A stretch of DNA of 64,000 nt from Anaeramoeba ignava (taxonomy: Eukaryota > Metamonada > Anaeramoebidae). Under the pieces are notes generated by a model. It was not told the DNA's origin and searched no databases. It saw only the letters and a list, made by a program, of their open reading frames with translations. The stretch covers positions 757,001-821,000 of the forward strand of contig JAPDFW010000059.1 in assembly GCA_028826165.1 (NCBI GenBank), read 5' to 3'. Shown here piece by piece: positions 55,059 to 64,000 of this stretch (positions are counted from its first letter, which is position 1; the number at the start of each line of letters is the position of its first letter). The position numbers and the translations under genes are program-made.

Positions 55059-57145
55059 ATGGGCGCACACTTAGAAAAAGAAATTCGAAGCAGAGTTAAA
55101 GTAAAAAAATTAATTTAATTTATTTAAAAAAACAAATAAATAAACAAAAAAAAATTTGGAATTTTTGCTTTTTTTTTTAATTTTCTTAAATAATTTTCTC
55201 CTTTTAAAATAATTTAGAAAGCGAAAAAAACTAAATCACTCAATTTAGATTCATTAGAAATTGAATTTATTCCAAAAGAAATTTTTGATTTAGAACATTT
55301 GGAAGAAATTATTCTTAACAACAATAAAATCATTGAAATACCAGAAGATTTAAAAAAATTAAAAAATTTAAAGAAACTTCGATTAAGTCATAATAATTTA
55401 CAATTTCTTCCTAATTTTTCTGATTTACCAAAACTTGAGGTTCTTGATTTAAGTTATTATACTGGAAAATTAACTAAAGAACTTTTTGATTGCAAATCTA
55501 TTACTTGTTTTGGATTAAGATTCTGTCAATTAAAAGAAATTCCTCAAGAAATTTTTTCACTTGAAAATTTGAGAATTTTGGATTTACGTTGTAATAATAT
55601 TGAATTTATTCCAACTGGTATTCTTGCATTGAAAAAGCTTAAAACTTTATATCTTGATGATAATCCTATTTTTTATCCTCCTCCAAAATATTTACAATCA
55701 ATTTATCAAATTTTTCAGTATTTAGAAGGTAATTTTAATTTTATAAATGAATTTTATAAATGAATTTTATAAATGAATTTTATTTCAAATAGGAATTGAA
55801 TTCTTAATAGGAGAAAATTCACAAAAAAATTCTGATCAAACAGAAGAAACAAAACAATTTGTAAGAAATTAATTCAAATCTAAAAAAAAAATTGGTTGAT
55901 TAAAATTTGGAAAATTCAAAAAAAAAAAGACAAAACTTTCTTATCAAATTAATCTCATAAAAGAATTAGCAACTGTTTTTGTACAACGACTTGAACATAC
56001 TAATCCAAAAGAAGATTTAAAAGAAAATTCATTAATTCAAGAATTACTATCCAAATGTGAAACTGTTGAAGATCGAATGCAAACATTGATTGATCAAGTT
56101 TCATCAAATGATCAACTGAAGGCACTTTTATTAGAACAAAAAGATTCAATAAAAAATGCACTTCAACTTTATCAAGATTATCTTCAAGGAAAAAGACCAG
56201 AAAAAAAAGAAACACCCAATTTCCAAAAAGAACCAAATCAAAATGAGGAATTCAAACCTTATCAAGTTGGTGAACAACAAAAACTCCATCAAAATCAAAA
56301 TCAAAATCAAAATCAAAATTTTAATATCAATACAGATACTAAATTTGGGTTATCTAATGTTTCTAACCAGAAAATTCAAATGAAATATCAACACACAACA
56401 AGTGATGATAATTTACTGGGCGGTTTTGGATTTTCAGTAAATCAAACACCAAATGAATTGCCAAAATCATCTCATGATCCAAATATTCAAAAAAAATCCA
56501 AATCCAAATCCAAATCAAAATTTTAATATCAATACAGATACTAAATTTGGATTATCTAATGTTTCTAACCAGAAAATTCAAATGAAATATCAACACACAA
56601 CAAGTGAGGATAATTTACTGGGTGATTCTGGATTTTCAGTAAATCAAACACCAAATGAATTTCCAAAATCATTTCATGATCCAAATATTAAAAAAAAACC
56701 TCAAAAAAAATCTAAAAAAAAACAACAAAAAAAACAACAACAACACATTCCTGAAGGATTTCAACAAGTATTTTCCCCTCAAATAGAACATAAACCAATA
56801 AGACCACCAAAATTAAAAGTTCCTGAAAATCAAAATCTAAATCAAAATCAAAATCAAAATCAAAATCAAAATCAAAACAAGAATCAAAATCAAAATCAAA
56901 ATCAAATTAAAATTCAAAATCAAAATCAAATTCAAAATCAAAATCAAATTCAAAACAAGAATCAAGTTAAAATTCAACATCAAGTTTTAAATCGACAAAC
57001 TACTGATGAACAATTTGAAGATTTTTTTAGTAATCGTCCAAAACGTTTTCAAGAAGATAAATTAGAATCAAATCAAAATGAAGAACAAATTAAAAAAGAA
57101 GAAATTAAAGAAGAAAAAGAAGAAGAAGATTTAATTAAATTTTAA
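55059..57145 (+). CDS. N-myristoylation-type LRR protein fused to a GAT domain
   Basis: Exons 55059-55100, 55218-55728, 55793-55860 and 55930 onward are consistent in phase. MGAHLEKEIRSRVK begins with Gly2, a possible myristoylation site. Residues ~20-185 hold about six leucine-rich repeats (LNNNKIIEIPEDLKKLKNLK; LRILDLRCNNIEFIPTGI). Exon 4 starts with a three-helix GAT-like region (ELLSKCETVEDRMQTLIDQV, LKDSI-type third helix ending YQDYLQG) like those of TOM1 and GGA proteins, which bind ubiquitin and Arf or endosomal partners. The tail is Asn/Gln rich with a 202-bp tandem duplication (FGLSNVSNQKIQMKYQHTTS, DDNLLG). The frame ends at 56526 unless the A8 run at 56489-56496 is read one base short, which restores the frame to 57145. 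Confidence 0.82.
56319..56722 (+). repeat. 202-bp tandem duplication inside the LRR-GAT coding region
   Basis: TTTTAATATCAATACAGATA begins both copies (56319, 56521). Copies are about 90-95% alike. The period of 202 is one more than a multiple of three, matching the frameshift at the copy boundary. Confidence 0.85.
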
Positions 57146-57371
57146 TTAAAAAAAAGAAAAAAGGAGAAAAAAACAAAAATTAAAAAATTAAATAAAAAAG
57201 GAGAATTTATTTTTATTTATTTTTTTTTTGCTTTTTTAATTAATTTTTCAATTAAAAAAATTTTTTTTATTTTTCATTTTTCGTTTTTTTCTTTTATCAA
57301 ATTGTGTGCTTTTTTTTTCAAATTTTTTTTTTTTTGATTACGATTTACTGAATTAATTTTTCAATTTAATA
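57146..57371. other. Intergenic between the two LRR genes
   Basis: A/T runs, with no gene. Confidence 0.6.
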
Positions 57372-60300
57372 ATGGGCACAAGTTTAGAAAAACAAGTTCG
57401 AAAAAGAGTGAAGGTAATTAAAATTTCAAATTAAAAATTTAAATTAAAAAAATTTTTTTTCTTTTTTAATAATTTTGTTTTAAAATGAAATAATGAATAC
57501 AATTAAAAATTATTTTAAAATTTAATTTTAAATTATTCTTTTTTACATTTCGAAAAATTTTTTTTTTTTTTTTTTTCAACGATCTTTCTTTTTTTCTTTT
57601 TTTCTTTTTTTGAATTTTGTTTTATTTTTTTTTTAAAAAGAAATTCGTCATAATTTAATAAATAAATAAATTAATAAATAAATTAATAAATTAATAAATA
57701 AATAAATTAATAAATAAAATTAATAAATAAATAAATTAATAAATAAATAAAATTAATAAATAAATAAAATTAATATATAAATAAATTAATATATAAATAA
57801 ATTAATAAATTAATAAATAAATTAATAAATAAATTAATAAATTAATATAATAAATAAATTAATAAATTAATATATAAATAATTTAATAAAATAATTTAAT
57901 AAATAAATTAAATAAATAATTTAATAAATAATTTCATAAATAAATCAATAAATTAATAAATAATTTAATAAATAAATTAATAAATAATTTAAATAAATAA
58001 TTTAATAAATAATTTAATAAATAATTTAATAAATAATTTAAATAAATTAATAAATAAATTAATAAATAAATTAATAAATAATTAAATAAATTTAATAAAT
58101 AATTTAATAAATAATTTAATAAATAAATAATTTAATAAATAAATTAATAAATAAATTAACAAATAAATTAATAAATAAATAAATAATTTAATAAATAAAT
58201 TAATAAATAAATTAACAAATAAATTAATAAATTAATAAAAAAAAATAAATAAATAAATTAATAAATTAAATAAATAAATTTAATAAATAAAATTAATAAA
58301 TAAATTAATAAATAATTTAATAAATAATTTTAAATAAATAAATTAATAAATAATTTTAATAAATAATTTAATAAATAAATTAATAAATAATTTAATAAAT
58401 AATTTAATAAATAAATTTAATAAATAATTTAATAAATAATTTAATAAATAATTTAATAAATAAAATAATTTAATTAATAAAAAAAATTAATAAATAAAAA
58501 TAATAAATAAATAAATTAATAAATAAATTAATAAATAAATTAATAAATAATTTAATAAATAATTTAATAAATAATTTAATAAATAATTTAATAAATAATT
58601 TATAAATAATTTAATAAATAAATTAATAAATAATTTAATAAATAATTTAATAAATTAATATATAAATAAATTAATAAATAAATTAATAAATAATTTAATA
58701 AATAAATAAATAAATAAATAAATTAATAAATTAATAAATTAATAAATAATTTAATAAATTTATAATTTAATAAATAATTTAATAAATAATTTAATAAATA
58801 AATTTAATAAATAATTTAATAAATAATTTAATAAATAAATTAATAAATAATTTAATAAATAAATTAATAATTTAATAATAAATAAATTAATAAATAATTT
58901 AATAAATAATTTAATAAATAAATAAATTAATAAATAAATTAATAAATAATTTAATAAATAAATTAATAAAAATAAATAAATTAATAAATAAATAAATAAT
59001 AAATAAATTAATAAATAATTTAATAAATTAATATATTTTTTTTCTCCTTTTAAAATAATTTAATAAATTAATTAATAAATAATTTAATAAATAAATAATT
59101 TAATAAATTAATAAATAATTAAATTAATAAATAATTTAATAAATAAATTAATATATTTTTTTTCTCCTTTTAAAATAATTTAGAAAGCAAAAAAAACTAA
59201 AACACTCAATTTAGATTCATTGGAAATTAAAGACATTCCAAAAGAAATTTTCGATTTAGAAAAATTGGAAGAACTTAATCTTAGCAATAACAAAATCGAA
59301 GAAATTCCAGAAGATTTAACAAAATTAAAGAAATTAAAGAAACTTCGATTAGCTCAAAACCATTTACAATCACTTCCCAAATTTTCTGAATTGGAAAAGC
59401 TTGAGGTTCTTGATTTAAGTTATTATGCCTCAGGATTATCTAATGAAATTTTTGATTGCAAAACTCTTAATTCCTTATCATTAAGATATTGTAAATTAAA
59501 AGAAATTCCTCAAGAAATTTTTTCACTTGAAAATTTGAAAATTTTGGATTTACGTTGTAATGATATTGAATTTATTCCAATTGGTATTCTTGCATTGAAA
59601 AATCTTAAAACTTTATATCTTGATGATAATCCTATTTTTTATCCTCCTCCAAAACATTTGGAATCAGTTTCTTCAATTTTTGAGTATTTAGAAGGTAAAT
59701 TTAATAATTAAATTAATAAATAATTTAATTAAATAAATTAATAAATTAATAAATTAATAAATAAATAATTTAATAAATTAATAAATAAATAAATTAATAA
59801 ATAATTTAAATAAAAAGGTGAAGAAAAAAAGAAACCAGAAGAAAGGGAATTCGAAACTCTTAAACAAGCATCTGACAAGAAAAAAAAAGGTTTAGTAGAA
59901 AAGCAACAACAAAGAGAAAAAGAAAAAGCTGAAAAAGAAAAAGCTGAAAAAGAAAAAGCTGAAAAAGAAAAAGCTGAAAAAGAAAAAGCTGAAAAAGAAA
60001 AAGCTGAAAAAGAAAAAGCTGAAAAAGAAAAAGATGAAAAAGATGAAAAAGATGAAAAAGATGAAAAAGATGAAAAAGAAAAAGATGAAAAAGAAAAAGA
60101 TGAAAAAGATGAAAAAGATGAAAAAGATGAAAAATCTAAATCAAAATCAAAATCTAAATCAAAATCAAAATCAAAATCAAAATCAAAATCAAAATCAAAA
60201 TCTAAATCAAAATCAAAATCAAAATCAAAATCAAAATCTAAATCTAAATCAACTTCAACTTCAGATGATGAAAAAGAAAAGAAAAAGAAAAAAGATTCTT

Positions 60301-60839
60301 CAGATTCTTCTTCAGATAAAGAAAAAGAAAAAGAAAAAGAAAAAGAAAAAGAAGAAGAAAAAGAAAGATTAAGAAAACAAAAAGAAGAAGAAGAAAGATT
60401 AAGAAAACAAAAAGAAGAAGAAGAAAGATTAAGAAAACAAAAAGAAGAAGAAGAAAGATTAAGAAAACAAAAAGAAGAAGAAGAAAGATTAAGAAAACAA
60501 AAAGAAGAAGAAGAAAGATTAAGAAAACAAAAAGAAGAAGAAGAAAGATTAAGAAGAGAAGAAGAAGAAAGAAAAAGAAAAGAAGAAGAAGAAAGAAAAA
60601 GAAGAGAAGAAGAAGAAAGATTAAGAAAACAAAAAGAAGAAGAAGAAAGATTAAGAAAACAAAAAGAAGAAGAAGAAAGATTAAGAAAACAAAAAGAAGA
60701 AGAAGAAAAAAAGAAGAAGAAATCAAAATCTAAATCAAAATCAAAATCAAAATCAAAATCAAAATCAAAATCAAAATCAAAATCAAAATCAAAATCAACT
60801 TCAACTTCAACTTCAACTTCAACTTCTGATTCGGATTAA
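57372..60839 (+). CDS. N-myristoylation-type LRR protein with charged, low-complexity tail
   Basis: Exons 57372-57413, 59184-59694 and 59818-60839 give 524 residues. It is a tandem paralogue of the upstream LRR gene: exon 1 (42 nt, MGTSLEKQVRKRVK) and exon 2 (511 nt) have identical lengths and phases, and LRR text such as LKEIPQEIFSLENLKILDLR is shared. The tail differs completely: KEKAEKEKAEKEKAE and DEKDEKDEK repeats, an (SK)n block, TSTSDDEKEKKKKK, then about ten copies of ERLRKQKEEEE predicted to form a long single helix or coiled coil, a second (SK)n block and STSTSTSDSD. The KE-rich helix could act as a spacer (inference). Intron 1 is 1.77 kb of AATAAATT-type repeat. Confidence 0.86.
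57650..59155. repeat. Intronic repeat of AATAAATTAAT / AATAATTTAAT units
   Basis: 8-12 bp units fill intron 1 of the second LRR gene. A copy of the intron 3' end (TTTTTTTCTCCTTTTAAAAT) is embedded at about 59033-59058, 120 bases before the real one. Confidence 0.9.
59935..60135 (+). repeat. Coding repeats: (AEKEK)n and (DEKDEK)n
   Basis: 15-bp and 9-bp codon-phase repeats (GCTGAAAAAGAAAAA, GATGAAAAA) in the tail of the second LRR protein. Confidence 0.9.
60350..60720 (+). repeat. Coding 33-bp repeat: ERLRKQKEEEE
   Basis: About ten near-identical 33-bp units (AGATTAAGAAAACAAAAAGA...) encode an 11-residue charged heptad-like repeat, with one variant block (RRE, RKRKE). Confidence 0.9.
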
Positions 60840-61320
60840 ATCTTAAGATCTTTTTTAAAATAATCATTTAATCAAATAATTCTTATTCACTTTATTAATT
60901 CATTAATTCATTAATTCGACTTGATTCTTTTTTTTTTTTTGAATTTGGATCAGTTCATTTTTCTCATTGAAAGTTTTTTTTTTCTCATTTGGTTTTCATT
61001 TCCAAATTTTTTTTTTTTTGAGTTTTTTCTTTCTTTTAATTGTTTTTTGTTGTTTTTCTTTTTTTTCTTTTCAATTCCAATTTCAATTCTAATTTCAATT
61101 CTAATTTCAATTCTAATTTTAATTACAAATTTCAAAGAAAAAAATGATTAATAAAAAAGTAAGAAAATTTGAAATAAAAAAGGAAAAAAAAAAAGGAATA
61201 AGTTTAAAAAATGTTTTCTGGGAAATAAAACCAAAAACAAAAAAAAAATTTTTTCATTTTTCATTTTTTCATTTTTTCATTTTTTCATTTTTAAAAAACA
61301 AACAAACAAACAAAAACAAA
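60840..61320. other. Intergenic, no gene seen
   Basis: T-rich and A-rich homopolymers, a short TTCAATTCTAA repeat (61075-61115) and a CATTTTT repeat leader before the FAN ATG. Confidence 0.6.
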
Positions 61321-64000
61321 ATGATTCGAATTGGATTAAAAAATAGATTCTCTTTACTTCTTTTATCTGAATCTGAACATTATTTTTCAGATTATTCTGC
61401 AAATTATTTCCCACCAAAACTTAAAGGATATTTTTCAGATCAAAAGTAAATTAAAAATAATTTTGCTTTTTCTTTTTTTTTTTAAAACAATTTTAAATTA
61501 AAATAATAATAATAAATCGAATAAAAAAATTTTTTTTGTATTTAAATTATAAAATTTTAATCATTTTGCTTTTATTTTGCTTTTATTTTGCTTTTATTTT
61601 GCTTTTATTTTGCTTTTATTTTGCTTTTATGGGTAATTTAGGAAAGTATTAGGTCGTTTAATTATTTGTTCTAAATCAATAATGTTTGATCCTGAAAATT
61701 TTCGATATCCAATTATTAAACTTCCATTTTCAAAAACTATTGGAATGCAAACAAGTGGACAATCATTATTTGAATCAGGAGATTGTTTTAAAATTGTGAC
61801 AACATTAGTAATTGAAATGAAGGAAAATAATACAATTAAGCCTTATACGTTTAATAGAGTAAATATTATTTACTAAAAATAACAAAAGCAAAATTATTCA
61901 AACAAATTTTACATTAAAATTAAAATTAAATTTGAAATTAAATTTGAAATTAAATTTGAAATTAAAATTAAAATTGAAATTAAAATTGAAATTAAAATTA
62001 AAATTAAATTTGAAATTAAAATTAAAATTAAAATTAAATTTGAAATTAAATTTGAAATTGAATTTGAAATTGAATTTGAAATTAAAATTGAAATTAAAAT
62101 TAAAATTGAAATTAAAATTAAAATTAAATATTAAATTTGAAATTAAAATTAAAATTAAAATTAAATTTGAAATTAAAATTAAAATTAAAATTAAATTTGA
62201 AATTAAAATTAAAATTAAAATTAAATTTGAAATTGAAATTAAATTTGAAATTAAAATTGAAATTAAAATTGAAATTAAAATTAAATTTGAAATTAAATTT
62301 GAAATTAAAATTGAAATTAAAATTGAAATTGAAATTAAAATTAAAAATTAAAATTAAAATTAAAATTAAAATTGAAATTAAAATTAAAATTGAAATTAAA
62401 ATTAAAATTAAATTGAAATTAAAATTAAATTTGAAATTAAAATTGAAATTAAAATTAAATTTAAATTTGAAATTAAAATTAAAATTGAAATTAAAATTGA
62501 AATTAAAATTAAAATTAAAATTAAAATTGAAATTGAAATTAAAATTGAAATTGAAATTGAATTGAAATTAAATATTAAAATTGAAATTAAAATTAAAATT
62601 GAATTTGAAATTGAAATTAAAATTAAATATTAAAATTAAAATTAAATTTGAAATTAAATTTGAAATTAAAATTAAAATTGAAATTAAAATTGAAATTAAA
62701 ATTGAAATTGAAATTGAAATTAAAATTAAAATTGAAATTAAAATTAAAAATTGAAATTAAAATTGAAATTAAAATTAAAATTAAAATTAAAATTAAAATT
62801 AAAATTAAATATTGAAATTAAAATTAAATTTGAAATTGAAATTAAATTTGAAATTAAAATTAAATATTAAATTTGAAATTAAAATTAAAATTAAAATTAA
62901 AATTAAAATTGAAATTAAATTTGAAATTAAATTTAAAATTAAAATTGAAATTGAAATTAAAATTGAAATTTAAATTAAAATTAAAATTAAAATTAAAATT
63001 AAAATTAAAATTAAATATTAAATTTGAAATTAAAATTAAAATTAAATTTGAAATTGAATTTGAAATTAAAATTAAAATTAAATTTGAAATTGAATTTGAA
63101 ATTAAAATTAAAATTAAAATTAAAATTGAAATTAAAATTAAAATTAAAATTGAAATTAAAATTAAAATTAAATATTAAAATTGAAATTTTACATTAAATT
63201 TGAAATTAAAATTAAATTGAAATTAAATATTAAATTTGAAATTGAATATTGAAATTGAAATTAAAATTAAAATTAAAATTAAAATTAAATTTGAAATTAA
63301 AATTAAAATTAAAATTAAATTTGAAATTAAATTTGAAATTAAAATTAAAATTAAATATTGAAATTAAAATTGAAATTTAAATTAAAATTAAATTTGAAAT
63401 TGAAATTGAATTTGAAATTAAAATTAAAATTAAAATTAAAATTAAAATTAAATTTGAAATTAAAATTAAATTTGAAATTAAAATTGAAATTAAAATTGAA
63501 ATTAAAATTGAAATTAAAATTAAATTTGAAATTTGTTTTTCCTTCATCAAAAGTTTCGAGGTCAACACACTTTCAGTTTAAATTATACATCAATGAGCAC
63601 TTTTACTTCATTAGTCAAACAACTTTATGAAATTGATTCTCTAACTGGAGCAGAATCAAAAATAAAACTCAGAAATTTAATACAAGTTCAACAAGAACAA
63701 ATTCTTTTTGATAAAACATTAATTGAAGAATTTTCTGAAAGAATCATTTTAGAATCTATGGGTATTTTTAATTAAAAAACAATTTTCGAAAAAAAAAAAT
63801 AATACTCAAAAATTATATTTTGGAAATTATTATTAGGCGAATTGGTATCACCTTTAGTTAAAACTCCAGGAAGAATTTTAGTTACAACTCAAAGAATTTA
63901 TTTTCAACCATTTATTAAAATTGCCGGTGAAATTAATTATAAATACAATTTAGATTCAATTATTAGAATAGAAAAAAGAAGACACATTTTACAACAAATT
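61321..64000 (+). CDS. NSMAF: FAN/NSMAF-like BEACH-family protein, N-terminal part (partial)
   Basis: Exons 61321-61445, 61642-61858, 63554-63761 and 63837 to the window edge are in phase. MIRIGLKNRFSLLLLSESEH matches the FAN start (RFSLLLLNLEEYY). GRLIICSKSIMFDPENFRYP followed by IIKLPF is the first PH-like/GRAM segment (human RICSKSVIFEPD). HTFSLNYTSMSTFTSLVKQL and ELVSPLVKTPGRILVTTQRI then YFQPFIKI are the GRAM domain. BEACH and WD40 parts would lie beyond 64000. FAN couples TNF receptor p55 to neutral sphingomyelinase in animals. In protists the role is unknown and probably in membrane traffic. Intron 2 is 1.7 kb of GAAATTAAAATT repeat. Confidence 0.92.
61905..63538. repeat. Intronic repeat of GAAATTAAAATT / GAAATTAAATTT units
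   Basis: 6-bp phased AT units (AAATTA, AAATTG, AAATTT) fill FAN intron 2. KLKLKL/KIKIKI ORFs are repeat products. Confidence 0.93.

Noticed and set aside
60244-60726. Minus-strand ORF rich in LLLLFVFLIF
   Set aside because: It is the antisense of the RLRKQKEEEE coding repeat of the second LRR gene.
61932-63630. Several KLKLKL/KIKIKI ORFs on the plus strand
   Set aside because: They are repeat-only frames within FAN intron 2.

Overview
This window comes from a nuclear genome of a very AT-rich unicellular eukaryote. The genes are split by GT-AG introns (one apparently AT-AC), they encode eukaryote-only proteins (coactosin, MOB1, G-alpha, PP2C, farnesyltransferase alpha, RAD52, polymerase epsilon B-subunit, BAR-PH-ArfGAP, FAN), and no bacterial-style operon is present. 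The BTB/RCC1/TLDc proteins, Asn/Gln-rich linkers and ankyrin-BTB proteins resemble what I know of free-living amoeboid protists such as Anaeramoeba. That placement is an inference from gene style, not a database result. Exon coordinates were read by eye from splice junctions and phase, and may be off by a base or two.

Layout. 1-6.7 kb (minus): a partial ankyrin-BTB gene, then an 8-exon ACAP-like ArfGAP gene. 6.8-9.8 kb: satellite. 9.8-11.3 kb (plus): UBA-like Asn/Gln-rich protein. 11.5-15.9 kb (minus): MOB1 and coactosin. 15.9-17.7 kb: satellite. 17.7-32 kb (plus): G-protein alpha (probably damaged), Sel1-repeat protein, tandem CCCH zinc-finger protein, and LZIC, whose 5.7 kb intron carries a complete DNA transposon. 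32-39 kb (plus): POLE2 and RAD52. 39-46.5 kb: a decaying cluster of BTB, RCC1 and TLDc genes. 46.7-55 kb (minus): PP2C, farnesyltransferase alpha and a BEM46/ABHD13-like hydrolase without its catalytic Ser and His. 55-60.8 kb (plus): two tandem N-myristoylation-type LRR genes with unrelated C-termini, one carrying a GAT domain. 61.3 kb to the edge (plus): FAN/NSMAF, partial.

About half of the window is simple or short-period tandem repeat. It fills long introns and the large intergenic gaps, and most long introns have their own repeat unit. Repeats of the AAAATC/AAAATT type usually lie with the A-rich strand as the sense strand, and the same hexamer encodes the Asn-Gln runs in several proteins.

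The strongest candidate for something undescribed is the 3.67 kb element at 27284-30955. It has perfect 25-bp terminal inverted repeats, a TA target duplication, and one intact 945-residue ORF fusing a pogo/CENP-B-like DD35D transposase to a C-terminal Ulp1-type cysteine protease. Other points of note are a probable U12-type AT-AC intron in POLE2, the LRR-GAT fusion, and several one-base frameshifts, some in A/T homopolymers, that may be assembly errors or true decay.
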